Assembly: GCF_031010175.1 (NCBI RefSeq)
Contig: NZ_JAUAMB010000025.1
Location: 1 to 64,000, forward strand
Reading direction: 5' to 3'
DNA from: Halomonas sp. SpR1
Lineage (GTDB): Bacteria; Pseudomonadota; Gammaproteobacteria; Pseudomonadales; Halomonadaceae
Length of the DNA: 64,000 nucleotides
This document shows, piece after piece, positions 32,180-41,694 of the stretch. Numbering within the stretch: position 1 is the stretch's first letter; every line of letters starts with the position of its first letter. Both the position numbers and the translations under genes were made by a program. Under the pieces are notes generated by a model. The model was not told where the DNA came from and made no database searches. It saw only the letters and a list, made by a program, of their open reading frames with translations.

Positions 32180-34996
32180 CTACGGCAGTGGCACTCGCGC
32201 CAGTCTGCTGAGCAGATTATCCAACTCCTCCACTTCAGCCTCCCATAGTGTGGCTGGCATTGGCCCTAGCGCCAATAGCGCAACCAGGATGTCGGTCACT
32301 TCTTGATCACGGCTACGCTCTTGATTGAAGCCTTCATTCAAACGCTCTACCTGAATCGCCAGACGCAGCGGCTCATCGCTTTGCCGCACGCTACCCACGG
32401 CCAGCATCGAGAGGTGCACTCTTAACCTGGCAAGGGAATCGGCTATGCGAGCATGATCAGCGTCTGATAGCGGTACTGCTACGCTATGGCGCTGTTGATT
32501 GCGTACGTTATGTGACTGATGAAAAGCGCTGGGCAAGGAAGTGTTGAGAAACGTTTGCGCGTCCACATCGCTGGGGGTTCCCTCGCCGAGATAGCGCTGG
32601 TCGGCGGCCAAGTGAGCGTTCACTAATGGCATAATCGCATGCCAATGTTGAACCGTGTCGGCGACCGCCAAACGGTTTAGGCGTTCTCGGCGTGCGCGCA
32701 CAATGCCACTCATCCGCCGCTGCATGCCTTCGCTGCGTCGATTGCGGGGCAGTGGCTCAAGCTGGTTGGCCTGCTCGATAAAGCGCTCCAGTGTGGCCGA
32801 CTCACTCGCCTCAAGAGGCTGCCAGCTATCCATTTCGTCGATGAGAGCCTGCATCTCATCAAGCTGCTTTTGCTGGCGCGCTGCTTGCTCACTTTTATGC
32901 GCATCGCGTTGGGCAAAAAGTTGGTCACACTCGTGGCGAAAGGTTTTCCACAGCGTTTGCTCCTCGCCTTTTGGGGCTCGACCTAGCGCTCGCCACTGCT
33001 GCTGTAACTGTTTGGTCAGTTGAACGCGCTGGGCCAACGGCTGACTGTCGTCGTTGCGCAGTGCGCTCACTTGACTGATCAGTTCGCGTTTTTGCGAGGC
33101 GATCGTTTCAGCGCGCTGATCAATCAACGCCTGTAGCTGATGGCGAATAGTACCAAAGCGCCGCCCAACAGCCTCTGAGCGCTCACGAGGAACGGGGCTG
33201 TAGTGCCGCCATTGGTGGCGCGCTTTGTCGCGAATCTGCCGCAGTACATCGGGGTCGGCATCTTCTGCGGGCTGAGCCAGCAGGCTTTCAAGCTGCTCAC
33301 ACAGCGCTTCTCGGGCTTTCAGGTTGTTCTCGCGCTCTTTACTGAGCTGATCCCGCCAAGGGGCAAGACGCTCGTGGATACGATCCGAGGCACTGCGGAA
33401 ACGGGCAGACTGTTCGCGGTTGGCCGCCGCATCGCCCAGTGACTTCCACTCTTTGACCAGCTGGCGATGGTGGCGGTCAAGCGCTTCTTCCGCCATGTAG
33501 AGATCGTCAGCCAATGCTTCGATGCTCGCACATAGCTGCTCGCGCTTTGGCCCGGCGACAAACCCCCGCCAGTCGCGTAATTCCGCAAGCCGGGCGGCCA
33601 AGTGCTTTAAGCGCGTTTTGAGCGGTTGGGTGGCGGCGCTTTCCAGCGCTTCAATGCGCGGTTTTAGCCGCTGGTGCAGTCGGCTGGCGCTTTTAAAGGC
33701 GCCGCGCTCTAGCAAGTGCTCAAAGGTGTCGAGTTCCGCGCTATGGGCCTCCAGTGTGGCGCTGTCCTCTGTAGGCTGCGAGGGTGCGGTGCTATCAGCA
33801 TTACACGCAGCCTGGGCGCGGCCGAGCAGCGCCGGAGGCGTTAAGGTGTCTGGCCACTGGCATTCGCTAATCAGAGTGGCCAGGGTAGCGTGGTCGCCAC
33901 TGGCCAGGGCGGTTTCGATGGGAGCGCTTACCGCGCACCAGCGCTGCCACGCCTCTAGGCACTGATCGTAGTGCTGCATCGCCAGCGTGTAGCGCTGGCG
34001 CAGGGTCTCGCTGGGTGGGTGGACATCGGAAAGCGCCTGCCAGCGTTGGCCGAGTAGCTGACGCTGGGCTCGCAGGCTGTCGATATCCTGCACGGTCATG
34101 GCGGAAGCGTGGCATAGGCCGTCGAGGGTCTCTTCGATGCCTTCAAGCAGCTGCTCACGGGTGTTTTCGGCTTCTTCACGGCGCTCGTCGCTCTGCTGGC
34201 GAGCCTGCTCCTGGGTCTCGTGGTCGTGAAGTGTTTTGCGGCAATTGAGCACGGCTTGATGAAAGCGCTGCTCCTGTTCCACGCTGGCCGGCTGGTTCAG
34301 TTGCTCCCACTGACGTTCAAGGTGTCGAAAACGCCCACCGTAAAGAGGCTCCCAGGGCGCGCGGGCATGCTGCTCCAGCTGATTCAAAAGCGTTTCGCGC
34401 TGCTGCTCTTCAGCTTCCAGCCATTGGGCGTCGCTGCGCAGGCGGTTGAGGCGTTCCCGGGCCAGGCGAACCACCTGACGGTCTCGACGTGCCTCTTTCA
34501 GCAACCGTTTTAGTCCCTCTTCATCTTCAATGCGCTCGGCGGCCTGATGGCGAACGGCGGCCACCCCATTGTGGCAAGCTTGATGAATCAGCTCATTCTC
34601 GTCGCTCAACTTACTCAGTGCGACCAAACGCAGATTGAGGTTGTCCCCCTGCAGGGCTACCGCACTCAGTACCCGCGGCTCTTCGACCTGTTCAACCAGT
34701 GCCTGGCGCTGGTTCAGGTCAGTATGGCCTTCTCGCCCACTAAGTCGTTGGCAAACCGCATTGAACCAGGTTTTATCCTGCTGATGATGGGGGTATGCGT
34801 TTACCAGGCCTGCGCAGTCATCCAGAGCCAACAGAGCGGCAAGGCGAATCTGACTATCGCTATCTTGAGTGAGCGACTGCAGCGCTTGACGCTGCTCCGC
34901 TTGCTCGGGGTTCAGTCGTTGGAGGGCCTGACGGCGCACCTCGGGGTCAGGGTGTTGCCACCGAGGTGCGAACAGGCGTCTTAACAGTCCGTGCAT
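32180..34996 (-). CDS. Large DUF349-repeat coiled-coil protein
   Basis: 938 residues. The first 170 look like HEAT-type helical repeats (ALQSLTQDSDSQIRLAALLALDD); the rest is a chain of Gln/Glu/Arg-rich coiled-coil segments with DUF349 units recognisable by the W-x-x-LG spacing (KEWKSLGDAAANREQSARF; QQWRALGRAPKGEEQTLWKTF; QWEQLNQPASVEQEQRFH). Function of DUF349 proteins is unknown to me; homologues are widespread in marine gammaproteobacteria. No signal peptide or TM segment, so cytoplasmic. AGGATGATCC precedes the ATG. Convergent with phaB, divergent from minC. Confidence 0.88.
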   Translation of the reverse strand: MHGLLRRLFAPRWQHPDPEVRRQALQRLNPEQAEQRQALQSLTQDSDSQIRLAALLALDDCAGLVNAYPHHQQDKTWFNAVCQRLSGREGHTDLNQRQALVEQVEEPRVLSAVALQGDNLNLRLVALSKLSDENELIHQACHNGVAAVRHQAAERIEDEEGLKRLLKEARRDRQVVRLARERLNRLRSDAQWLEAEEQQRETLLNQLEQHARAPWEPLYGGRFRHLERQWEQLNQPASVEQEQRFHQAVLNCRKTLHDHETQEQARQQSDERREEAENTREQLLEGIEETLDGLCHASAMTVQDIDSLRAQRQLLGQRWQALSDVHPPSETLRQRYTLAMQHYDQCLEAWQRWCAVSAPIETALASGDHATLATLISECQWPDTLTPPALLGRAQAACNADSTAPSQPTEDSATLEAHSAELDTFEHLLERGAFKSASRLHQRLKPRIEALESAATQPLKTRLKHLAARLAELRDWRGFVAGPKREQLCASIEALADDLYMAEEALDRHHRQLVKEWKSLGDAAANREQSARFRSASDRIHERLAPWRDQLSKERENNLKAREALCEQLESLLAQPAEDADPDVLRQIRDKARHQWRHYSPVPRERSEAVGRRFGTIRHQLQALIDQRAETIASQKRELISQVSALRNDDSQPLAQRVQLTKQLQQQWRALGRAPKGEEQTLWKTFRHECDQLFAQRDAHKSEQAARQQKQLDEMQALIDEMDSWQPLEASESATLERFIEQANQLEPLPRNRRSEGMQRRMSGIVRARRERLNRLAVADTVQHWHAIMPLVNAHLAADQRYLGEGTPSDVDAQTFLNTSLPSAFHQSHNVRNQQRHSVAVPLSDADHARIADSLARLRVHLSMLAVGSVRQSDEPLRLAIQVERLNEGFNQERSRDQEVTDILVALLALGPMPATLWEAEVEELDNLLSRLARVPLP

Positions 34997-35133
34997 GGAT
35001 CATCCTGCGAGTATGAAATGCGTAGCATGAAAAAAACGGCTCGGTGGTTGCAGTCACCGGCGCAGTCGCTTAGCTTGGCGTTGCTATTGCTATCTTGTAA
35101 TAAGCATGGTGTGACAAACAGCTATTTTCTAGG

Positions 35134-35181
35134 CCACACTGCTTCTAGACCACACTGTTTTTAGACTACAGTGTTTCTAGA
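35134..35181. repeat. Three tandem 16-bp repeats upstream of minC
   Basis: Three direct copies without spacers: CCACACTGCTTCTAGA, CCACACTGTTTTTAGA and CTACAGTGTTTCTAGA (35,134-35,149, 35,150-35,165, 35,166-35,181). They lie 62 bases before the chosen minC start, in the gap divergent to the DUF349 gene. They may be an array of regulator sites or a slippage-generated minisatellite. Confidence 0.85.
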
Positions 35182-35242
35182 CGACGAGATGCGTGATAGT
35201 ACGCTACCTTAATCTTATATGAACATGACGGGGAGTTCGGCC

Positions 35243-35989
35243 ATGAGCCTTAACGTGGATAGTGCCGTAGTGGCCTTTACCTTCAAAGGCGGCATGCTGC
35301 CGATGACCGTCATGGAGCTAAGTAGTGCTGACCCGGAGCAAATCCGGCAGCAGTTGGCTGGCAAATTTTCCCAGTCCCCCGCTTTCTTTCAGCATACACC
35401 GGTTGTGCTCAGCGTGGAAAAACTCGATGAACCCCACTTAGCCCTTGAGCGTATTTGTGCCGTGTGCCGTGACCATAAACTGTTGCCGGTGGCCGTGCGC
35501 GGTGGCACTGAGCCGGTTCGCCAGTCGGCCTGGGCGCTGGGGTTGGGTTGGTTTCCGCCGGTGGCAGAAGGGCGTGCGCGGGTGCTGGAAAGTGTCGGTA
35601 GCTCGCCGGTGCAGGAGGTCGTCCGTGAGGAGCCAGTGAGCGAGTCCGAAGCGCCAACGCTTGCCACGCGGCTTTATCGCGGTACCGTTCGCTCTGGGCA
35701 GCAAGTAAGTGCCTCTGATGGTGATTTAGTGGTCATCGGGGCGGTGAATGCCGGGGCGGAAGTGCTGGCGGCCGGCAGTATTCATGTCTACGGTGCACTG
35801 CGGGGTCGTGCACTGGCAGGCATTCATGGTAATACCCAGGCGGGTATTTATTGCCGCGAACTGGAGGCTGAGCTGCTTTCAGTGGCAGGCAATTATAAGC
35901 GTTCGGAAGATATCGACGCACAACTTCTGGGGCGTCCTGCAGAAGTTCACTTTACAAAAGAACAGCTTGAAATTAAGCCACTGGGCTAA
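35243..35989 (+). CDS. minC: Septum site-determining protein MinC
   Basis: About 248 residues. N-terminal domain (about 1-105, SAVVAFTFKGGMLPMTVMEL…) blocks FtsZ polymerisation; C-terminal right-handed beta-helix begins at LYRGTVRSGQQVSASDGDLVVIGAVNAGAEVLAAGSIHVYGALRGRA (landmarks: GAVNAGAE, GSIHVYGALRGRALAG) and binds MinD. It acts at the cell poles with MinDE to keep the Z-ring at midcell. Three in-frame ATGs exist; GGGGAG seven bases before 35,243 (MSLNVDSA) decides the start over 35,219 and 35,225. minD follows after a 157-base gap, longer than in E. coli. Confidence 0.95.
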   Translation: MSLNVDSAVVAFTFKGGMLPMTVMELSSADPEQIRQQLAGKFSQSPAFFQHTPVVLSVEKLDEPHLALERICAVCRDHKLLPVAVRGGTEPVRQSAWALGLGWFPPVAEGRARVLESVGSSPVQEVVREEPVSESEAPTLATRLYRGTVRSGQQVSASDGDLVVIGAVNAGAEVLAAGSIHVYGALRGRALAGIHGNTQAGIYCRELEAELLSVAGNYKRSEDIDAQLLGRPAEVHFTKEQLEIKPLG

Positions 35990-36146
35990 GGTATTTGTAT
36001 GAGGCTGCGTTGGTGCTTCATGCCTAGCGACGCCGAAGACGCTATCCGTTACAGTATGGCATGTTGATGACATTGACGTTCCCGTTATGCGCTGAGCGCC
36101 AACTGACTCGCGCTCGCGACGAACGACTTCAAGAAGGAAGTGACTC

Positions 36147-36965
36147 TTGGCCAAGATAATTGTAGTGACCTCTGGTAAAGGAGGGGTCGGTAAAACCACT
36201 AGTGCGGCAGCCATCTCGACAGGACTTGCGCTGCGCGGTAAAAAAACAGTCGTCATTGATTTTGATGTGGGCCTGCGTAATCTCGACCTGATCATGGGCT
36301 GCGAACGACGCGTGGTGTATGACTTAGTCAACGTGATTCAAGGTGAAGCAGGGCTTAACCAAGCGTTGATTCGTGATAAGCGCGTCGAGAATCTATTTAT
36401 TTTGCCCGCTTCCCAGACCCGCGATAAAGATGCCCTTACCCAAGAGGGCGTTGCAGAGATTTTGGAGAAGTTGAAAGAAGATTTCGACTTCATTCTTTGC
36501 GATTCACCCGCCGGTATCGAACGCGGTGCGCAGTTGGCCATGTACTTTGCCGACGAGGCGATTGTTGTCACCAACCCCGAAGTATCGTCAGTGCGTGACT
36601 CTGACCGTATTTTAGGCCTGTTGGCCTCTAAAACCCGGCGTGCCGAGCAGGGCGATGATCCTATCAAGGAGCACCTGCTAGTGACGCGCTATAACCCCGA
36701 ACGAGTGACCTCCGGCGATATGCTGACGCTGGACGATATCCGCGAGATTTTGGCGATCAATCTGCTGGGCTTGATCCCTGAATCAGAGGCCGTGCTACGT
36801 GCCTCTAACCAGGGCGTGCCCGTTACCCACGATATCTCCAGCGATGCGGGGCAAGCGTACAGTGATACGGTATCGCGCCTGCTCGGTGAAGACATGCCGC
36901 TGCGTTTCCATGAAATGCAACGCAAGGGCCTGCTGAGCCGTATGTTCGGGGGAGGTCGTCGATGA
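36147..36965 (+). CDS. minD: Septum site-determining ATPase MinD
   Basis: 272 residues with the deviant Walker A motif [14 protein letters not shown], Walker A' region [29 protein letters not shown], switch [15 protein letters not shown] and a C-terminal amphipathic membrane-targeting helix ([13 protein letters not shown]). It binds the membrane in its ATP form, recruits MinC and is released by MinE. The start codon is TTG with AAGGAAG six bases upstream. Its stop overlaps the minE ATG by four bases (ATGA). Confidence 0.97.
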   Translation: MAKIIVVTSGKGGVGKTTSAAAISTGLALRGKKTVVIDFDVGLRNLDLIMGCERRVVYDLVNVIQGEAGLNQALIRDKRVENLFILPASQTRDKDALTQEGVAEILEKLKEDFDFILCDSPAGIERGAQLAMYFADEAIVVTNPEVSSVRDSDRILGLLASKTRRAEQGDDPIKEHLLVTRYNPERVTSGDMLTLDDIREILAINLLGLIPESEAVLRASNQGVPVTHDISSDAGQAYSDTVSRLLGEDMPLRFHEMQRKGLLSRMFGGGRR

Positions 36966-37213
36966 AACTGCTTGAGTTCTTGAAGCGTGAGCGCAGAAAA
37001 TCCGCCTCGGTAGCCAAAGAACGTTTGCAAATTATTGTCGCGCATCAGCGTAGCCAGCGCGGTCAGCCCGACTATATGCCGATGCTTGAGCGCGAACTGC
37101 TTGAGGTGATACGTCGTTACGTCCACGTGGACGACGACGCCATTCAAATTTCCTTGGACAGCGAAGACAACTGCTCTGTGCTGGAGCTGAACGTTACGCT
37201 TCCAAAGAGCTGA
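36962..37213 (+). CDS. minE: Cell division topological specificity factor MinE
   Basis: 83 residues: an N-terminal membrane-contact helix ([31 protein letters not shown], in brief [20 protein letters not shown]) that stimulates the MinD ATPase, and a C-terminal dimerisation domain ([36 protein letters not shown], in brief DDAIQISLD). It drives pole-to-pole oscillation of MinCD. The ATG overlaps the minD stop, so the two are translationally coupled. Confidence 0.97.
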   Translation: MKLLEFLKRERRKSASVAKERLQIIVAHQRSQRGQPDYMPMLERELLEVIRRYVHVDDDAIQISLDSEDNCSVLELNVTLPKS

Positions 37214-37307
37214 GCCCTCTGCCTGGGGTTAGAAACTGAAGACGGGGCGAAAGGGGTGGCGGGTGTGCTAGGCTTGGGCTTTTCATTGCCCAGCGGAGTG
37301 ATTGTCC

Positions 37308-38801
37308 ATGGCGCCACCCAATGCTGCCCCTGCCAGTTTCCTCTGGCATGACTATGAGACCTTCGGGGCGGATCCGCGTCGCGATCGGCCAGCACAGTTC
37401 GCAGCCCTGCGTACTGATGCCGATCTGAACGAGATCGGTGAGCCGATTGAGCTCTACTGCAAACCCGCCGACGATTATCTGCCTCATCCGGCCGCCTGTT
37501 TGATCACCGGCATTACCCCGCAAAAAGCCCAACGCAATGGTCTCCCCGAGGCAGAATTCGCGGGCGAGATTCAACGCCATATGAGCGAGCCGGGCACCTG
37601 CGTGGTGGGCTACAACAGCCTGCGTTTTGATGACGAAGTCTCGCGGCATCTGTTTTATCGTAATTTGCTTGATCCATACTCCCGTGAGTGGCAGAACGGC
37701 AATTCCCGCTGGGATTTAATCGATGTTGTGCGCGCCTTTTATGCGCTGCGCCCGGATGGAATCGAGTGGCCGCTGCGCGAAGACGGCGCGCCCAGCTTCA
37801 AGCTAGAGCACTTAACCGCAGCTAACGGCATTGCCCATGAGGGCGCCCACGATGCAGTAGCCGATGTGCGGGCCACTATCGCTTTGGCGCGTTTGCTCAA
37901 AGCGCGCAATGCCAAGCTGTTTGACTATCTGCTCGGCCTGCGCGGTAAGCGTGCAGTGGCTAAACAGCTCGATTTGCCCAACGCCAAGCCGCTGCTGCAT
38001 ATTTCCCGTCGTTATCCCGCCAGCCGGGGCTGTAGTGCGTTAGTGATGCCGCTAGCCGAACACCCGACTAACCCTAATGGGGTGATCGTTTACGATTTGA
38101 GCGTTGATCCCAGCGATATGCTGAGCATGTCGGCGGAGCAGATTCGTGAGCGGGTTTTTGTCAGTCAGCAGGATTTAGCCGAAGGCGAGGCGCGTATTCC
38201 GCTGAAGGTGATCCATATTAACCGATGCCCGGTGGTGTTCCCCGCCAGTGCTTTGAAAGATGTCGAGGGGCCTAATCAGGGCGAGTACGGCACCATCGTC
38301 GAGCGCTTAGGTTTGGATGTGGCGGCATGCCGGCAGCACTGGAAAACTCTGCGTGATGCCAATGGTGTCGCTGCTAAGGTCGCAGAGGTGTTTAGCGCCG
38401 GTTACGACGACGCCCCACAAGACCCTGATCTAATGCTCTATTCGGGCAGCTTCTTCTCCGCCGCGGATCGCCAGCAGATGGAACGGGTGCGAGAGATGGA
38501 ACCGTGGGATCTGGTCGGGCAGCGCTTTGCGTTTCAGGATCCGCGCCTGGAAGAGATGCTGTTTCGCTATCGCGCGCGCAGCTACCCCGACACTCTGGAA
38601 GGCGAGGAGCGCGAGCAGTGGGAGGCGTTTCGCTGGATGCGCATCAATGATCCAGCCTTGGCAGGCTTTACCCTGAAGGCGTTTGCGCGGGAAATTGAGC
38701 AGTACAATCAGCAAACTCTCACTGATCGCGAGCGGCAGATTCTGGAAGAGCTGGTGATGTTCGTGGAGGCGATGATGCCGGCCCAGGCGTTTGACGCCTG
38801 A
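37308..38801 (+). CDS. sbcB: Exodeoxyribonuclease I
   Basis: About 497 residues, close to E. coli ExoI (475). It opens with the DEDDh exonuclease domain (FLWHDYETFGADPRRDRPAQFAA; KPADDYLPHPAACLITGITPQKA; CVVGYNSLRFDDEVSRHLFYR; AHDAVADVRATIALARLL) and continues into the SH3-like and helical ExoI C-terminal domains (YPASRGCSALVMPLAEHPTNPNG; FRYRARSYPDTL). It degrades single-stranded DNA 3' to 5' in mismatch repair and recombination. The frame can start at TTG 37,302, but ATG 37,308 with GGAG upstream is preferred. Separate from minE by 94 bases. Confidence 0.95.
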   Translation: MAPPNAAPASFLWHDYETFGADPRRDRPAQFAALRTDADLNEIGEPIELYCKPADDYLPHPAACLITGITPQKAQRNGLPEAEFAGEIQRHMSEPGTCVVGYNSLRFDDEVSRHLFYRNLLDPYSREWQNGNSRWDLIDVVRAFYALRPDGIEWPLREDGAPSFKLEHLTAANGIAHEGAHDAVADVRATIALARLLKARNAKLFDYLLGLRGKRAVAKQLDLPNAKPLLHISRRYPASRGCSALVMPLAEHPTNPNGVIVYDLSVDPSDMLSMSAEQIRERVFVSQQDLAEGEARIPLKVIHINRCPVVFPASALKDVEGPNQGEYGTIVERLGLDVAACRQHWKTLRDANGVAAKVAEVFSAGYDDAPQDPDLMLYSGSFFSAADRQQMERVREMEPWDLVGQRFAFQDPRLEEMLFRYRARSYPDTLEGEEREQWEAFRWMRINDPALAGFTLKAFAREIEQYNQQTLTDRERQILEELVMFVEAMMPAQAFDA

Positions 38802-38829
38802 GCCGGTGTCGATGGTCTAACAGCGCTGT

Positions 38830-41694
38830 TTATTCACGCACTTTAGGCAGCGCTGAGCGTGCTTCGCGGTAATCGCTTACATCGCTGGGTTCGTCACCTG
38901 GATTAAAGCGTATATCCAGAGTGTGCTCGCGCAGCGATGGCCACAGGTTTTTTATATCCTCAAGGCTAACGTCCAACACTAGCTTGGCCAACTGATCGCG
39001 GCGGTCGAAGCGAACGTCTTCCAACGCCGTTGCCTGCCAGTAGCGGTTAGTCATACCCGCAAGGCTGGTATCGCGCTGGCGCAACTGGTCGTGGACCGCT
39101 TGGCGATAAGGCGCTAAGTCATCGTCGCTAAGTTCTTCAAGACGCTGGCTAGCCTCGTCAAGAAACGCGTCCATGCGTTCGGCAATGGTGCCGCTGTCTA
39201 CGTCGGGAGATTGCACCATGAGTGCAATGCCGGGGGCTTCGAGCAGCGGCGAATAGCCCGCATTAACGATGTAGCCAAGCTGCTGCTCGGTGCGTAACTG
39301 CTGGTAGAAGGGCGTTTCCAACCACTGGGCGATCACCGCGGTAGTGGCTTGCTCCTCTGGCGTCTGATTGCGACCCTGTAGATAGCGCAGTACCAAGGAC
39401 TCATCCCGAGAGCTGTGAGGGTGCAGTACGCTGTGCTCTTCACTAGCCGCAAGCGGGGTTAGGTTGGCAATAGCGTCGCGGGTTAGTCGTGGCTTGAGCT
39501 TGGCACGCATCAGCAGTGTCTGTTCATGGGCCAGGTCAGCATCCAGGTTACCCACCGCCATGGCATCGACATACAGGTCATTTAGAAAGCGTTTGCGGAA
39601 ATCTTCAAGTTGGCCGCGGTTAAAGCGTCTGCTGGCGGCAAGAAGCTCGGCGGTAGACCACTGTGGTGTCAGCAGGGCTTCGCCTAGAGTGCGGCTGGCT
39701 TGGCCGCTGAGCGACGCCTGAGGCGCATTGCGCCACTCCCTCTGCAGCTGGTAGCGCACGCGCTCGAAAGCGCTGTTAGTGATCTCTGCGTGTGCTAATT
39801 GCTCAAGGGTTTGTTCAATCAGCGGGGTTTGGCCATCACGCCAGCCAGAGAACGATAGCGTCATGCCTCTGGCGTGGGGGTAGGCGCTAAACGACTGTCC
39901 TGCCAGCCACGCTGGGTAGAGAGATTCATTCAAGCTGTCGTTGAGCCAGCTGGCGAGGAGCCGAGTGAGTACGGCTTCTTCGGCGGAGTAGCTGGCGGTG
40001 GGGCTTTGTAGGCTAATGCGCCACTCAACTTTGGGGGTGTCAAAGCGTTCATCCTGCATATGCCAAGCGCTAAACGATGGCGTATCAACCAGCAGGCTGG
40101 GACGTTCATCCTGACCTTCCAGCAGCGTTAAATCACTGGCAATAAAGGGGTTGGGCCCCGGCAGTGCTAAGCCACTAAGCGCCTGTCCTGGCTGGTCAGG
40201 CGCTTGCTCTCTCCACTGAGTATGAAACCACGGTGAAACGGTGTCGCTTTCCACATCCGGCGCCGAGTAGAAGCGCAGCATGTTGTCTGGCGTTAGCGCG
40301 TTTAAATAGGTCTGCTGAAGTTCTGTATCGGGGCCATCCATGCGGTAGGGCGCGTACTGAACGTCTTCTACCGGGTAGCGCGATAGGCTCATGGAGAGGC
40401 GCGTGGCTTCTTGCTGCGGGGCGCCATGCTGTTGGAAGCGGAAGGCTTGCTCATTGAGATCTGCCTGCTCCTGGTAACGCCATTCCGAGAGGCCGTCGTT
40501 GCGCAGTTGCTCAATGGCGGCAAACAGGGTGGCTTCAATATCGTCCAAGCGTTCGGCGCCTGCTGGCGTCAGGCTGATAGAGATAGTGAATAGCGCTTCG
40601 TTACCATCACCGCGGCCTACTCCGGCAGAGAGACCATCGGCCAGGCCTGCATCGCGCAGCACTGCTAACAGGCTGCCTTCACCCTCATCGCCCAGCAAGT
40701 GGGCGATCACCTGGGTGGGTTTTGTGCGGTAGTCGTCGGTGGGGTCGGGCACCGGGAAGTAGAAATTCACCTGGCGGCGATCCTGCAGCGACTGACGCTC
40801 GATATAGCGGGGCAGCGTGTCTGAATCAACCAGCGGCGCGTCACTCGTCGGCACGCTTAAGTCGTTGTCGGGAATATCGGCAAAGCGTTCGGCGACCAGC
40901 TCTTCCAATTGATCCAGTGGCTGCGGCGCCACAATCGCCAAGTTCATCACATTGGCGTCGTAATGCTGGTGATAGAAATCGATTACCCGCTCGCGCAGCG
41001 TGGCTTCGCCTTCAGGCGGGCTGGCTAAGGTTTCCCGGCTACCCACGGCAAAGCCGGTGGTGGGGTTGTCAGGATTGAGCAACTGATTGAGCACATCGTT
41101 CTCGCGCCGGGACTCGTCGCGAATACGCGCCATATACTCCGAGTGAACGATATTGCGTTCACTCTCCAGATGATCGGCGTTAAACAGTGGTGAGAGGAAA
41201 AATTCGCTGAAACGGTCAAGTGCTCCCGGCAGCGCCGACGGCTCAATATCGAAGAAGTAGTTGGTATCCTGCTGCGCGGTAAAGGCGTTGTGGGAGCCCG
41301 CGTTATTGGAAATATAGCGCTGGTAGGCATCCGATTCCGGGTAGGGTTCGGTGCCCAAAAACAGCATATGTTCTAGAAAGTGCGCTAACCCCTGGAGGTC
41401 CTCGGGGTCTTGGGCGCTACCTACGCGTACATTCATCGATGCTGCCGCTTTGTCAGCTTCCGGATCGCTGACCAGTAATGCATTGAGGCCATTTTCAAGG
41501 GTCAGCACGCGGTAGTCGCGGCTGTCATACGGGCTAGTGATCGGGGTGACAGTCTCAGCAATGGCGTCGGCAGTGGCATCATTGCCATGGTTAGCGGCGA
41601 AGGCGAGTGGCGCCATGGCGATACTGGCAATAACGCCGAATAGAGCGCGCTGGGGGAAAGGCCGCCAGCGGGTTAAGCAAGTGGATCGCAACAT
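38830..41694 (-). CDS. Periplasmic M16 (pitrilysin/insulinase) metalloprotease
   Basis: 954 residues, the size of protease III (PtrA). A signal peptide is visible (RALFGVIASIAMAPLAFA, cleavage before ANHG). The inverted zinc motif HFLEHMLFLGTEPYP gives HxxEH, with the distal Glu in ERNIVHSEYMAR. Four M16 repeats fill the rest; the C-terminal half includes FYQQLRTEQQLGYIVNAGYSPL, the conserved R-x-x-x-QLGY segment that contacts substrate. It should degrade peptides in the periplasm. Its ATG overlaps the stop of the upstream YedK-like gene (TAATG) with GGAG five bases before, indicating coupled translation. Confidence 0.93.
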   Translation of the reverse strand: MLRSTCLTRWRPFPQRALFGVIASIAMAPLAFAANHGNDATADAIAETVTPITSPYDSRDYRVLTLENGLNALLVSDPEADKAAASMNVRVGSAQDPEDLQGLAHFLEHMLFLGTEPYPESDAYQRYISNNAGSHNAFTAQQDTNYFFDIEPSALPGALDRFSEFFLSPLFNADHLESERNIVHSEYMARIRDESRRENDVLNQLLNPDNPTTGFAVGSRETLASPPEGEATLRERVIDFYHQHYDANVMNLAIVAPQPLDQLEELVAERFADIPDNDLSVPTSDAPLVDSDTLPRYIERQSLQDRRQVNFYFPVPDPTDDYRTKPTQVIAHLLGDEGEGSLLAVLRDAGLADGLSAGVGRGDGNEALFTISISLTPAGAERLDDIEATLFAAIEQLRNDGLSEWRYQEQADLNEQAFRFQQHGAPQQEATRLSMSLSRYPVEDVQYAPYRMDGPDTELQQTYLNALTPDNMLRFYSAPDVESDTVSPWFHTQWREQAPDQPGQALSGLALPGPNPFIASDLTLLEGQDERPSLLVDTPSFSAWHMQDERFDTPKVEWRISLQSPTASYSAEEAVLTRLLASWLNDSLNESLYPAWLAGQSFSAYPHARGMTLSFSGWRDGQTPLIEQTLEQLAHAEITNSAFERVRYQLQREWRNAPQASLSGQASRTLGEALLTPQWSTAELLAASRRFNRGQLEDFRKRFLNDLYVDAMAVGNLDADLAHEQTLLMRAKLKPRLTRDAIANLTPLAASEEHSVLHPHSSRDESLVLRYLQGRNQTPEEQATTAVIAQWLETPFYQQLRTEQQLGYIVNAGYSPLLEAPGIALMVQSPDVDSGTIAERMDAFLDEASQRLEELSDDDLAPYRQAVHDQLRQRDTSLAGMTNRYWQATALEDVRFDRRDQLAKLVLDVSLEDIKNLWPSLREHTLDIRFNPGDEPSDVSDYREARSALPKVRE

